64,000 nt of DNA. Source: Boswellia sacra. Lineage: Eukaryota; Streptophyta; Magnoliopsida; Sapindales; Burseraceae. The notes under the pieces are model-generated. The model was not told the origin of the DNA, did no database searches, and was given only the letters and a program-made list of their open reading frames with translations. Below, piece after piece: positions 34,928 to 48,400 of the stretch (positions are counted from its first letter, which is position 1; the number at the start of each line of letters is the position of its first letter). The position numbers were made by a program, and so were the translations under genes. The stretch is taken from positions 186,001-250,000 of the forward strand of contig SNVD02008871.1 of the NCBI GenBank assembly GCA_013180625.2, given 5' to 3'.

Positions 34928-35576
34928 TAGGCTTGGTACCGGGGCGGGGCGGGTACGGGACGGCAAGTATCCAGCCCCGCCCCGTCTCTTTTTTTTCTGT
35001 CCCGCCCCGCCCCATTGCCCCGTTGCGGGGCGGGGCAGGGCGGGGCAGAAAAAAAAAGAGCCAGATCCATACCCGCCCCGCTCCGTCCCGCAAAATTTTA
35101 TTTACACCCCATAATATTTATATTTTTCAATCTCATCACCCACAATATTTCTTTTAAGTCCATCCATAATTTCATACAATATCATCAACATGCTTACGTC
35201 ACGGCCAAAAATCCAAAAAAAAATAAAAAACAAATATATTCTGAAAGTTCTTATATATTAAAATTTAACAAAATAACCCCCTGAAATTTTCTCTAAGTCC
35301 TTATATTTTGAATTTTTTTATTTATACCCTTAACTGTACTGGGCGGGGCGGGTCCAACGGGTCTAGAGGCAAGACCCAGCCCCGGACCTGCCCCGGACGG
35401 GGCAGACTCTATGCAGCCCCGTATCTGTCCCTTACAGTGATCCGGGGCTGGTCTAGACCCGTCCCGTTGGACCGGGTCCAGCCGGGTCAGTGATGGGGTC
35501 GGGACAAATGCTCAAGCCGTGGTAGACCCGCCCTGTTGGACCGGGTCCAGCCGGGTCAGTGGTGGGGCCGGGCCTA
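34928..35576. mobile_element. hAT-type non-autonomous element 2, GGGGC-array type (649 bp)
   Basis: The ends TAGGC and GCCTA are flanked by a perfect 8-bp direct repeat AACGTGGT (34920-34927 and 35577-35584). The left third is built from GGGGCGGGGCGGG and its inverted form CCCCGCCCCG. A GC-poor core follows (about 35100-35335), and then a G/C-rich right arm. In the right arm a block containing GTTGGACCGGGTCCAGCCGG is duplicated (35465 and 35536). Overlapping open frames on both strands at 34881-35157 come from the simple-sequence composition and are not genes. Confidence 0.88.
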
Positions 35577-35584
35577 AACGTGGT

Positions 35585-36613
35585 GGTTTGAGAAAGAGAA
35601 AGGAACACTTAACACACAGGAGTAGGACAGGACCCGTGGTTTAACGTCCGTTAGTGAGAAATAAACGGTGCAGAGCAGGGCAAATCCTCTTTCTTCCAAT
35701 CTTGCCCCTCTCTTTTTTTTTTTCAGTCTATCTGTCTCCTTGGGCAGCAAAAACACCACCATCACCAGCTCTCTTTCTCTTCGTTTTGTCTGTTCTGTCA
35801 ACTCAAACTCAAAGCCGTTAACTATTTGAAACAAACCGTATTCGTAGTGATAAATTTACACCACCCTCAAACTTGACCATTCAGTTTGGTCCCTTCGACT
35901 CAACTACAGTCTCACTTTCATGTCACCCACACGCCACCAGAAATAATTTCTTCGCCAGCTAATTGGGACTTTACAATTTTGTAAGTGCCTTTCCCTCGTT
36001 AAAGCTCCTATTTTGTTTTAAAAAATTATAACTTTTCTTCTTGCTCAAATCAACGTTCTCCAATTCAAGTATTCCTCTGTGCTGTTTGCTTCTAAAATTT
36101 CATTTTATTACAATTTATATTTTGCTACTAATTTGCTATTAAATGTCGCTAATTTATCTGCCAAAATGATGGTGTAAGTTACTGGAATATAGTAACGTTA
36201 CTGGGCTGGGATGTGTTATGATTTATGACTATAAGAAAGTATTATGGTAATGGCACAGCTAGTATTTGGCTAGTTACAGCGTGAAATTTATGACATTTAC
36301 CATTTATGTGTTGTATTCTTCTTAATTATAGATGCAACATTTTTAAATCATTTACTTTAATTTCATATTGTTGTTCATATCACTAATGACTCATGTTTTC
36401 TAAGGTAATAATTTTCTTTATTTGTTTTTTTTTTTTTAAAAAAAAAAACAGATTATTTGTTGAAAATGTGGATATCAGACTTTAAGGAGAACGAGGTTTA
36501 GGTGAAGGTTTTTTTTTCTTGGAAAAACTAAAGGTGAGTGCATGAGAATGCTTTGGAGGTTGTATATTTTACTTGTGGGGGTTATGGTTATGATGTTGTC
36601 ATAGTGTGTTTCA
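35585..36613. other. 5' flank and probable leader of the PPR gene
   Basis: The stretch from about 35690 is CT-rich and may hold the transcription start. A plausible leader intron runs from the GTAAGTG near 35980 to the acceptor AAAAACAG near 36451. A further GTGAGTG donor-like site lies at 36532. These are visual guesses without transcript support. Confidence 0.35.
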
Positions 36614-38755
36614 ATGGCACTAAAATTGACAGGAAAGATATTAGTTCATCCATGCTTTATCAGAAGTTACTTTTTGGGATTCCTTGGGACTTCAGCTCGT
36701 CACAAAACTGTGCCTTCCAATAATGGTTTTGGAAGTTTCCGAGTATCAGATGCATATTGTGAATATTTTCGCTTTCTGAGAGCTCAATGCTTCTGTACAA
36801 GTAGTGCTCGGCTAGAAAAATTATGTTGGGAAGGTTCCTCTCGTGATGTTCTACTAAGAAAGCTGGAATTTGCATTGAAGAATCGTAATGTGGATGAAGC
36901 ATGGACAACTTTTAATGATTTAAAACGATTGTATGGTTTTCCTGAGCATTCACATGTGAGTAGGTTTATCTCTGAGTTGTCTTACTCATCTGAGCCTCAT
37001 TGGCTAAAAAAAGCATGTGATTTAGTTTTTGTAATCCAGAATGAGAAGCCGGATTTTATTCAGCCAGAGATCCTGACTAAGCTGTCCCTCTCTTTGGCAA
37101 GAGCTCAGATGCCTATTCCTGCCTCGATGATACTTAGGTTGATGCTTGAGAAAGAATATATGCCTGCCATGAAAGTGTTGCGGTTGGTTTTCCTGCATAT
37201 GGTGAAGACTGAAATTGGGACATGTCTAGCATCGAATTTATTGATTCAGATCTGTGACTGTTTCCTATGTTTAACTCCAGCAAAAAATAAATGTTGTAAA
37301 CTGACTAGACCTGATACGATGATCTTTAACCTAGTGCTGCATGCTTGTGTGAGATTTGGATCATCTCTTAAAGGCCAATATATAATGGAACTTATGTCAC
37401 AAACCGGGGTCATAGCTGATGCTCACTCAATCATTCTTATGGCAAAAATTCATGAAATGAATGGTCAGAGGGATGAGCTGAAAAAATTCAAAAAACATGT
37501 TGATCAAGTATCAGCTCCATTTCTTCAGCATTACCGGCAATTCTATGATAGTTTGTTAAGCTTGTATTTTATGTTTGATGATTTTGATGCCGCTTCTGAG
37601 CTTGTATTGGATATGAATAGGTATTGGGACTCTCTTCCTGATCAAAAGCTTATGAAGGGCTTCCAAAAGCCGTGCTTTGTTCCGATAGGATCTCCCAATT
37701 TGAGGAATGGATTGAATATAAAGATTATGCCTGAGCTTCTGGAGAAGGATTCAATCATCAAAGTAGAAGGTAAACAAGAGCTCATTCTCTTCAGAAATGG
37801 GAAACTTGTCCTGAGTAACAGGGCTCTGGCCAAGCTTGTTAATGGATACAAGAGATATGGGAAGATTAACGAAATCTCAGAGCTCCTGTTAAGCATTCAA
37901 AAGAAGTATGATTTGTTTGGAGAATCCACTTTGTGCTCTGATGTGATTGATGCTTTTATTCAATTAGGTTTGCTGGAGACTGCTCATGACATTTTGGATG
38001 ACATGGAATCAGCTGGGCATCCCATGGGTCGTACATCATATATGTCACTCCTGGCAGCTTATTACAAATTAAAGATGTTTAAGGAGGCAGAGGCACTATT
38101 AAAACAAACGAGGAAGGCTGGTCTGGCCATAAATTTGTCTGATGAGATGGTTTTCTCAATATGTCGCTCAGAAGTGGAACATAAAAATGCTCCATGTACA
38201 AATGCAACGAGTTTGATAGGTAAATCAGATCTAACTGAGTCTTTAATCCGTGAAATGAGAGAGAAGGAAAAGGCAGTTCCACCCATGGTTTATGAGTTGA
38301 ATTCTTCTATTTACTTTTTCTGCAAGGGTAAAATGATAGGTGATGCTTTGAAGATATACTGTAAAATGCAGGAGATGAAAATCCAACCCACAGTGCAAAC
38401 TTTTGGTTATTTGGTACATGGGTACTCTTCTTTGCAAATGTATCGCAACATTACGATCTTGTGGGGAGATATTAAGAGGAATGTGCAGAGTGGGGTTTTT
38501 GTGGTGAACAGGGATCTGTATGAGATCTTACTACTGAATTTTCTTCAAGGTGGATACTTTGAAAGAGTGCTCGAGGTCATTGATTATATGAAACAGCGTA
38601 ACATGTACATTGACAAGTGGATGTACAAAAGCGAGTTCTTAAAGCATCATAAGGATCTTTACAGGAACTTGAAAGCATCAAAAGCCCGAACTGAGGCTCA
38701 AAGCAAGAGGCTTGAGCATGTTCAGGCATTTAGGAAATGGGTTGGCATTGTTTGA
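36614..38755 (+). CDS. P-class pentatricopeptide repeat protein, probably mitochondrial
   Basis: One uninterrupted frame of 713 residues. The first 30 or so residues are rich in Leu, Arg, Ser and Phe without acidic residues, fitting a mitochondrial presequence. Degenerate 35-residue PPR units are visible. One begins DTMIFNLVLHACVRFG near residue 234, and others include TLCSDVIDAFIQLGLLETA, TSYMSLLAAYYKLKMFKEA and VYELNSSIYFFCKGKMIGDA. Two more follow towards the C terminus (TFGYLVHGYSSLQM, LYEILLLNFLQGGYFERV). No E, DYW or SMR domain follows; the protein ends in a basic stretch, QSKRLEHVQAFRKWVG. PPR proteins bind organelle RNA and aid its processing, editing or translation (family knowledge). 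The arrangement recalls the At4g17616 type, from memory and unverified. The absence of introns is typical for the family. Confidence 0.88.
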   Translation: MALKLTGKILVHPCFIRSYFLGFLGTSARHKTVPSNNGFGSFRVSDAYCEYFRFLRAQCFCTSSARLEKLCWEGSSRDVLLRKLEFALKNRNVDEAWTTFNDLKRLYGFPEHSHVSRFISELSYSSEPHWLKKACDLVFVIQNEKPDFIQPEILTKLSLSLARAQMPIPASMILRLMLEKEYMPAMKVLRLVFLHMVKTEIGTCLASNLLIQICDCFLCLTPAKNKCCKLTRPDTMIFNLVLHACVRFGSSLKGQYIMELMSQTGVIADAHSIILMAKIHEMNGQRDELKKFKKHVDQVSAPFLQHYRQFYDSLLSLYFMFDDFDAASELVLDMNRYWDSLPDQKLMKGFQKPCFVPIGSPNLRNGLNIKIMPELLEKDSIIKVEGKQELILFRNGKLVLSNRALAKLVNGYKRYGKINEISELLLSIQKKYDLFGESTLCSDVIDAFIQLGLLETAHDILDDMESAGHPMGRTSYMSLLAAYYKLKMFKEAEALLKQTRKAGLAINLSDEMVFSICRSEVEHKNAPCTNATSLIGKSDLTESLIREMREKEKAVPPMVYELNSSIYFFCKGKMIGDALKIYCKMQEMKIQPTVQTFGYLVHGYSSLQMYRNITILWGDIKRNVQSGVFVVNRDLYEILLLNFLQGGYFERVLEVIDYMKQRNMYIDKWMYKSEFLKHHKDLYRNLKASKARTEAQSKRLEHVQAFRKWVGIV

Positions 38756-41700
38756 AGTTCAATTCATGGTGTTCAGTAGATTGGATTATGATCTCTACTG
38801 ATCCGAGGCAAAATCAGGAGAGTCCAAGATCATACTGACAATTTATTAACAAGAATCTGTATGAGCAAGTTATAGTAGTAGAGTAACTTGTTAAGTGATT
38901 TTGGGGGAATCTAGGATCAGTTTTCCGGAATGTAAACACCATTTCCTGTGAGAAGAGATTGATTTTTGGGACAAGGAGAGAGCAAAATCTTTACATCTAA
39001 AATGGCACATAAAATACAGGTATGTTTCTATGTTGCCTACTATGTGAATTCTCCATATAATTTGTTTGACATTTGCTGTTATCTGAAGAAGTTTATTACC
39101 ATAATTACATAAATCATCTAAGTCAATATTTGGATGCAGAATGGTCGAAGAGGATGACGTACCAAAATCGACTTCTGCTGCATCATGTTGTTACCGATAG
39201 GGAACTTCAAGTAGGATGGATTATCTTTCTTTTCTCTTCTTACTCACCAACATTACCATCACCTGCTTGTTCTTAAATTTTTTTACTTGCTTATTTAAGA
39301 TATTTAAAATAGATACACATTACTGGGATCTCTTGCATGGCTACACAGGTATTTATATTAATAAAAATATTTAGAAGTTTTATGTTTTGAGTTTTGTAAG
39401 TAATTTCATAATGCTTGCGACAATAATTTAGTGACTATGCGGTAGCTATATAGGTTATTATAAATCTATATTCCATCATGTTAGGGGTTTTACGTATAAT
39501 GTTATGTATTTTCTTTCAATATTAATACATAATCATACACAGTTTAGTAATTATATTATCCACTTCTAATGCTCTTTTTGATTGTGAGAATTTTGGATTC
39601 TCAGCTGGGCCATTATCATGGTGTCTCTCTGTGCACTTTTCCGCACTTACAGGTTTTGTATGTAACTCTCCAGATTATATCGCCTGGAAGTGCTAATCAT
39701 TTAAAGGAGTTTAAAGCATGTGATCATCTTGATTCTTGTTGCTTCACCACTTATACAATCATTTTGGTTGTTTGCTTGAACCAACCATATTGATATCGAT
39801 TGTTAAGATTGATGCAAGGAAAAATAAATATCCATTTATTTGTTTAACACATAAACGATCTGGGAGACTTTTTCCTGTCATTATTGGCCTCACCGTTGTT
39901 CTCACCTTCTCTGTTTCTTTTTCTTGTGGCTTTTAGCCGGCGTTTGTCCTGCTTGTCAATTTGCTCAAGCAATTCTACTTCTGATTTATCGTCAAAACTT
40001 CACCGCATATGATCATCAACCTCAGAATTGAATCTGCTATGCTGGTGAGATTTGGTCAGCCAGGGCATCCAGTAGAAGTCTACATTAATTAAAAGACTTG
40101 ATAGATTTTAGGAGAAATTAAAGAAATGGACCAAATTACGTGGGCTGGCTGAAAAATTGAAATGTCGTTGAAAATTTAGGTGTCATGATCGACGTTTCAT
40201 ATCTGATTAGATAAACAAAAACAAAAAAAAAAAAAAAAAAAAAACTTGTTGAATTTCCACTAGGATATTTTTTTTTTCAAGATTCCTCTTGAAATAACTT
40301 AATGGATGTGTACCCTTTACTATAGTTGTTTATAGATATTTTCACAGCAAAAGCGTATTGGTTTGTAGGACAAGTACCAGTTTATTGATAGTTGGGCCAG
40401 TTGTTTCATAAAAAAAATAAAATAATATCTGTCTCTTTTGATAACCTGATTATAGTAATTCATTGAAGTACTGATTTTTGAAGTACAGATACATGCTGCA
40501 CTATAAGGCATTCAGACCTTGCTAATTAAATTCAGCTTTGGTAAAGTTCTGGAGGATCAACAGAACTTAGGAGAAGGCGGAAACTGGAAAGAGATAAAAG
40601 GGTCCTGCATTATTAACTGACATGTAAATAACCGTGTTTTGTGCTAATTAAATTCTAGAAACGCTTATTTACAACTTCAAAAATTGACAATTGACAGGTT
40701 TTATGTTTCTAGTTTTTTTGCCAATGCATGTGAACTGATAATAATTTTTTAATATACAGGTGTCAGATCACATTCGATCCGGGTGTAGAAAATGTTGCAC
40801 AAAGACGAATCCTGTTATGGCTCTGTCAATGGAAGTTTTGGAGAAAGGCATTATCTGTAGACTCAAAAAGCTTGATCGTCAAACATGAGTCATGACATCA
40901 AGATCCAATTTTACAATCCTTCCAAGATTTTAATGCACTTTCGGAGAACTTTCATTCACTTGTAAGACCTTTTTGTCTCTTTTTTAAAAGTTCTCTTTCT
41001 GGCTGTTGAAACCTGAAAGCTAAACAGTAGCTCATCACGAACAAATCAACAATCTTTAGTTGGCCTGGTCTCAAATGCGAAACTAATGCGTGTTTCACGA
41101 TTGTTGCGAACGACATGCTGCTTATTCAAGATCCTGCCAGTTACCCATTTGCACTCCTCTTTATTATCATCTGTATTATTATCATTGCCTATCATTTAGA
41201 CTTATAGGTGGAAAAAATATGGTGTATCTATTCATAAAGAAGATATTGCAAAAGTTCCCATGCATCAAGATAATGTTTGATTTATAGAGAATAGTCAGCA
41301 GATTTCGCACAAATGAAAAGTAGCTCAATAATTTCCACTTTGGCTTTATTTAGGTAAGCATAGAATTGTTATGGACAAAATAGATTAAATTATATAAGCT
41401 AACATCACTTTTTTTTCACGTGAAAGTGTTGAATATTGCCTTTGTATCCTAAGTAGGAATCAACCCAGAAGAACTTCTAATCAACTGTCCTAATTGATTA
41501 AGACTTCGAAAGCTCAAATGCTATCCTACACTCAGAATTTACCACAATAAGAACCGTATACCGCCAAACTTCATCGATGATCAAGTGAAAGATTGGCTAA
41601 TCTGTCCAACAACCTTCGTACCATCTCCAAACCAACAACTCTGACCAAATAATAATTTCCAAACAAACTTCACATCATCGTCAATTTAACCCAAGCTCCC

Positions 41701-42480
41701 AATAACCTCCAGAAAACTTGACTAGTTCTGCAATCCCAACTTTACGTTTACTTCCTTTTCTTATATTTGATGAAACTACAACCCTATGAACTTTCCAGAA
41801 ATGATCACACCTTTTACTTACACTTCAGCATTGCAATCCACTAAATGACATAATGCTGCCGTTGATAAAACCCTTCATCAGAAACTTTATCACATTCCAA
41901 TTGCTGAACTCCACCAAAAGGACTTTGTAACAGCACTCTCCCCTACCATAAAATGCCTGAATTTATATTTGTTTTCAATGTTCTTATTTGTACTTACATA
42001 GCAGAGAAACCATGTGCCATTGCCTTCACAAGCTGGAGCGCAAACCACCATTAACAGCATGCAGCTAGAGAAACCTGGTATCAACTTATTCTGACATTCA
42101 AGAGGAAACTTAATCCTTTCTATTCAGTGAGATTAAATTTTGCAGATTTAATTTCACTCAGTGTTAATTATGAGTATCTTAAAAGGGACAAAGGCTATGT
42201 ATAAAGGGCCAATTTGAAATTCTAAAAGGTACAAGACAGTACTCTGGCAATTAAAAATAACACTAAGACATCAAAGTAATTCTAAAACAGTATAACGCAT
42301 ACCTCTTAAACATAATTCAACAAAATCTTCGAACCAGTTGTTACGGCCACCATAACAGTAAAACTGCCAAACTCCACTAGAAGTATCAGAAAAATCACAC
42401 AAGATCTTACTTTGCCTACATGAGTTCACTGACCTAGACAAGAACACAGATTTCATATCCATATGCTCAAGCACGAACAT
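38756..42480. other. Convergent 3' flanks of the PPR and LUC7 genes
   Basis: No protein gene recognised. The PPR transcript may be spliced in its 3' part: ATACAG|GTATG near 39019, TGCAG|AATGG near 39139 and ATACAG|GTGTC near 40759 resemble splice sites, but no coding frame links them. A poly-A tract lies at about 40217-40243. Short frames at 39073-39936 and 41090-41287 have no family features. The LUC7 3' UTR should run leftward from 42480. Confidence 0.35.
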
Positions 42481-45400
42481 CTAGTACCGATCATGACGCC
42501 TGACAAAGGAAAAACAAAAATATAACAAAAAATCAGTTTGTAGAAACTTGATAGTTGACAAAAATGCACATAAAAATGAGCATAAAGCACGAATAGAAAT
42601 GAGTGTCATTCTAATAATACCCCGACCTTAGCTAATTGGATAGTCCATTATTAGGGACAACTTATTTAAAGATAACAATAGATTATGAAAGAAAGAAACA
42701 CGATGGACAGCACAGCTAGTGTAACTAAACTAAGTGGCTCAGATTTATTAACATATTAGTTACCAAAGACCATTGTTTAAGGCAAAGCATCAAGTTGGGA
42801 AACAAAAATAATTGAAGAGTGAAAATGGAGGAAACTTGCCAAAAGTCCCAAGGTTATCAACTGACAATTTGAAACAATAATTTGCCAAGACCGCAAGTTT
42901 TAAACATGTTTTCTTTTAACAATAGAACTAAAATCAAATAATCATTTAATGATGTTTCCAAGGTCTAAGTCTCGTAAGCACAGATACTACTTAGGTTATG
43001 TTGATATAAGGCCAAACTACAGCACAAAAAGAGCTCAAAGAATTACCAAAACAACAAAGGAAAAGAAAGATGTAAGGCCAAACATCAAAACAATGGCAAA
43101 AAAATATACATGAAGGGAGACATGTACCTGCTGCGGCGATCATAATCCCTTGAACGTTCCCTTGACCTAGAGCGGGATCTATGGCGACTTCTTGAATCAT
43201 AACTGCGGTGACGATCTGAATCTCGGTCACGCTCTCGATCATATCCACGATCTCGTTCATAATACCTATCACGATCCCGGCTACCACGATCATAATCCCT
43301 CCCCCGGTCACGGCTTCCTCCTCGATCACGATCCCTACTCGCTTCCCCGTCACGATCCCTACTAGCTTCCCCATCACGATCCTTACTTCGTTCCTTTGAT
43401 CTGGAGGGAACACAAGAAGAGGGAAAGAACATTGTAAGGACCAATCAAAATTAAGGAACAACAGATAAAGAAAAAACCATAGAAATGCCCGCAGGTTACC
43501 TTCTATCATCATATCGATCTCTGCGACTCTTGTTTCTCTCTTCCTGACAAAGTAATTACCAACAAAGTACCACTGAAAACCCTTCTTTATAAGAAATACC
43601 ACTTCATATAAGCTACTATGATAGCATCTTTTTTATCAATACAAATCAAACCACCACATAAGGATAATCAAGACACTTCAAAATTGACATGATCAGTATG
43701 TCAAAAACTACTAAAACAAATAAGTAGTTTGACAAGAAAGGAGTTAGGTGCATTGCAAATACCCAAAAATTAAGCCTACAACCAATAAATATGATATAAA
43801 TTGCCACTCTCCGAAGCACAAATTTGAGTACAAAACAGAACGGCCAGAGCACCTGAACCACCATACCACACCACTCATGTGCATATACACATGTACTGTT
43901 GAGCACACATAAATGAACATCACTAGAATTGGCTTCCACTTTTTGACCAATGTCTAAGCATTTGATCAAACAATTTGTCAAATTTATAAAAGAGAAGTCT
44001 AGACATACATAATACAAAGAATTCCATAATTACTTCAACTCTCGTACTTAAGTATCACTTTTCTTAAGCACTCCTCATAAGCCTTAGATACAATCCACAG
44101 CACAAAATATATTCTAAAAAATAAATAAAAGATCCCTATTCTAGCCATAGAAATGGCAGGCACCAAAATAAGTCAGTGTCACAACCCAAACAATAATTAT
44201 AACTTACAAACACATAATTCTTGGATGTGGCAATCCGAGAAGTACCACAACAAGGCAGCCGAAAACTCCTAAATAGGGTATAGTGCACGAGGAACAACAT
44301 AGATTTTCATCTTTACAGATTCATGCATACTACATATATGTGTGTGTATATATATATACACTTTCTTTTTATGGAAAACATATATTTGCATATTTATATT
44401 TACAAAATCATTTCTGTCACAGTCAAGGATTTTAAATAGAAAGCATACCCATTTTCTGTAACTTTGTTTTAAGTAACATTTTCACGTTTTGTTCTAAAAC
44501 CCACCATATCAGTCACAGAGGAATATGGCCCAAGTCTTTGATTTTTTAACTGTAAAATCCAACTTCAGGATGCACAAGAGCCACATTCTGGCATATTACA
44601 CCAAAAAATGTGATACATCCCCACGTCCAATAATCTTCTACAAAGAAGCATCAAGACTTGGGAGTCCAATATCTATAAATTAGTCACAAGAAACTAGAAA
44701 ACAAAAACTATTATTCTCCAAGGTAAGGAAAACTCACAGATGGTATACTAATTGAGAATCTCTACAGAAGTATTTGAAACATTATACCAGCACCTGAACC
44801 AACATATTCACAATACCAACTTAGGGAAATCCCATACACATGATGCATAAAACAAAGAATAGCCCACCATGCACATTGCCACCAATTTGGGTTTTATTAT
44901 CATGTTCAATTTGCAAAGACAAGTTGAATCTATAGATCAGAATAATTGAACTAAGTAATAGCCAATGACGAATCAAAATCAATTAAGATGAAATTTAGTT
45001 CACCTACCCACTTATTAACAATAACTCTTGTTCATATAACCCATTTCAATTAATTTAGTATGTAAACAAGGATAACTTATGTGATAAAATAGATCAACCT
45101 TCACATGATAAAAGGATAATATAAATATATCAACATAAGTGTCACACAAAAATCAGAAAAGAGGCTGTCTCAATCAATACAAAAAATCACACTCTTAAGC
45201 TACATGAATGCAAAAGAGATTTGCTCAAAGAAGTTTCCAAGGAGAATTAGCTTGCCTAAAATCCCAACAATAATCTTAAGAAAATATTATCCTTAAGTAA
45301 CATTAAAAGAAAAAAAAAAAAAACAAATGGGACTAATACATCAGTAGTGCAGTGAATTTTAAATAGTGACATTCATGCCTTACCTGAAGCTCTTGTAATT

Positions 45401-48400
45401 TATCACGGATTTGCATATAACCCAAATGAAGCTTCCCCCCAAAATGATCTGCTAAGCGACGGTCACTGAAAGTAACAAGAACAATTAAAATGTCTCACAC
45501 AATATCCAAAAAGTTTCAACAGATAAGACACTGGTATGGTACAATTTGCCCAAATATTTCTATCTAACAATAGCATGATCACAAGCATATAAAACAGAAA
45601 AAAATGACGCACATTCTTTAGCTGCAAAAGTTATCCTCGTAAAACTGGGCCCAAAAGCCTGCTGGTGACAAGGAGGTATAATAGTCGGGTCAAAAGCTGA
45701 AGCATTTAAACCCCAAATACTGTTTCTTTGTTGCCCTCAGGAAAGCGGAAAAAAAAAAGTAACTTTACAGACAAGATCAATACTTTACCTGTCATAAACG
45801 CTCAAAAATGCTCCACAAATGTCACAAACACGTAGCTTCTGATCAGTCTGAAACAACAAGGGATTTAATAGAAGTAAGAACTGATAAATATCCAACTTAA
45901 ACAATCAAACTAACAGCCATTGAAATATGCATATATGCTGTTTATATCCGGAATCTTATATACAAGTTTTATCACACAGGAAGAATGGTAAAATAGCAAG
46001 CATGTGGAAACAAACAAAAGCAACAATATATTCTAATTTGCTGAATAGAAAGTCAGAAATAAGTCAGAAACGATCTAAAACCTCATCTATGCAGATATGC
46101 AAAATACAGCTACTTCAAATATTAACATCTTCTCTATCAAAAATCAAAAAAGATAAGGACACATAAAGCAAAAAAGGTTATAACGTTGTTTAGTAGACCA
46201 CAATAGGCTTAGGAACAAGCTTCCATGGTCAAGTATGACACCCAGGATTTCTAGTTTAATTTTTTTAAAGTGCAAAGTTATAATTTTTCTATGAGAACTT
46301 GATATGATAGAGTCCAAATGATTGCTCTTAAAATTGATACAAATATAGGGATATCTATTTACACTCTCAGATTGTCCTATTTCATTGGCTTCCGTCTTTA
46401 AATTGTGTGTTTTAGAATTATGGCGCCAAAATTAAAGAGATAAATAGATAAATGCAAATATAGTAGAGAAAGACAGACTCACAATGCGCACATCTGCAGC
46501 TGTGTATTTGGAAGAATCTAAAACAGGATCCTGTCTGGCAGGAAGCTGAACGGAAGAGAAAAAGAACAGTTATCCACAAACAAAAAGAAAGTATCACAAG
46601 TTTGAAACAAAGATAAAATAATGATACAGGTCAAAGTGCAAGAAAATTCCATGATTCAAGAAAACTTATATAGTTTTAGGGAATCACAACCTTCTTAAGT
46701 GCTTCAGCCTCTTCCAATGCTTTTTGTGCCTCATCTACCATTCCTTGCTCACCTGACCAATATACGAGAATTTAGAAAATTGAACATAAGCAGCTTTCAG
46801 TAAAGGCCAGTAATATAATTACACAACACACACACACACACACACACACATGCTAAGTGAAAGCTATATGTCTGCAAAGAAGTATGCATCTTTTTTTTAT
46901 ATATGGTATGGGACTGCAAAGAAGTATTACAAGTAAAAGGTCTGTGTCTAAGAAATTTTTACACAAGCTAAATTGCACCATTCAATTGTCAAATGCATTA
47001 TACCAAAGATTTAGGATTCTTATCTACCTACTGTAACAGATAGATATAAACCCAGAGTCTATGCTAAATGAGATTTCCGATTAGCGATAGTTCAAGGATA
47101 TATAAAAAAGCAATGATCTTCTGGCAGTGTTATTAAAAGATGCAAACCAGAACAAAACAAAAGTATAAGATAACACATGCATGAAACAATAAAAACAAAC
47201 TAAAGAATTGCCACAATTTCATTAGAAACAGGCATAGAACATGTAAACAAGCATTTTGACTAAAACTTCTTAAATTGACAAAGAAGTCACAATCAAATAA
47301 GCATAAGTGACTAGTAACTTACCAAGATCCTCCGCCTTCTTCAACTTCTCATTTATCATTTCCTGTGTACGAGCATCAGGGGCAGGTACAGGCAAGGGTG
47401 CCAATGGTGGTGGGTTTGGTAGGGGTTGAGGCAAAGATGCTCTATCTTTGTTGAAGGCATCTAAAAGCAGCATGGACTGACAACAAGCAGAATACGCCAC
47501 ATAGAAAAAAGTCAAGATATAGTTCCATAATCAAATTGAAGAAACATTTTTACATTTACAGAAGAAGCCATTACATACCTGTTTGTCAGCTCTTTTTGTT
47601 CTTAGTTCTTCTACTACTTCCAGAGCTCGAATCTTGAGATCAGTTTTGCCTTCATAATCTACAAATTTAAAGCAATCATCTCAGCATATTTTAGATCACT
47701 TGGGGCAGAGAATATATATGTTGCTAAGGTCTTATCCTGATTAAGGAGACAAATCATTTAACATATCTATTTAAAGGCAATATCCAATCTGTGGTCATTT
47801 CTACAACTAAAACCTCTACATGTCATGTTGATTGTTGGCACATGCCTTAACACATTTTATGTAGCAGTAAAAGCAAATTTAGCCGACCTAAAATTTTGTG
47901 ACCCAAGAAAGACAAACAATTTTTCAAATTCTCCAGAAATGAAAGAAAATGGAGAAAATTACTTCGGCACCCAAACCAAAAAATACAAAAATTGAATGAA
48001 AAAGAGGGAAAATTTCCCATGTCTGCAAGCATACATTGAAACAATAAGTGCCTATTGCTATGCAAACTTGTCTATTGAAAGTTTTAGAAACTCAACAGTG
48101 AAGAAAATTCACAACTAGATAAGCAATATTAATACCGTACTGATCAGCTTCTTTCAACTTCTCCTTGATCTGCTTTGATAACTCAAGTACCTCAGGTGTC
48201 TGCAATATCAACAAGGAAAATATAATTTTTGAATAGAAAAGAGTTACTAAGTAAATACTAAAGAAACAACTGAAAGACTAGACAACTACCTGAGTCACCT
48301 CTGAGACTGATATAGCAATAGCAGCCTTTGCATCATCATCCTCAAGACGTTTAAGAGCTCTACCAATTTTTCTATCACATTCAACAATGAGTCTGTCAAT

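Noticed and set aside
34881..35284. Several overlapping Pro/Arg/Gly-rich frames on both strands
   Set aside because: Products of the GGGGC/CCCCG arrays of hAT-type element 2.
36538..36723. 61-codon frame overlapping the PPR start
   Set aside because: Out of frame with the PPR protein and without conserved features; at most a chance upstream frame.
42991..43602. 203-codon minus-strand frame over the LUC7 tail
   Set aside because: Alternate frame of the repetitive RD-encoding exon plus flanking intron. The true frame joins in phase to the other LUC7 exons.
43646..44017. 123-codon frame on the minus strand
   Set aside because: Lies wholly in LUC7 intron 10. Hydrophobic composition is explained by T-rich intron sequence.
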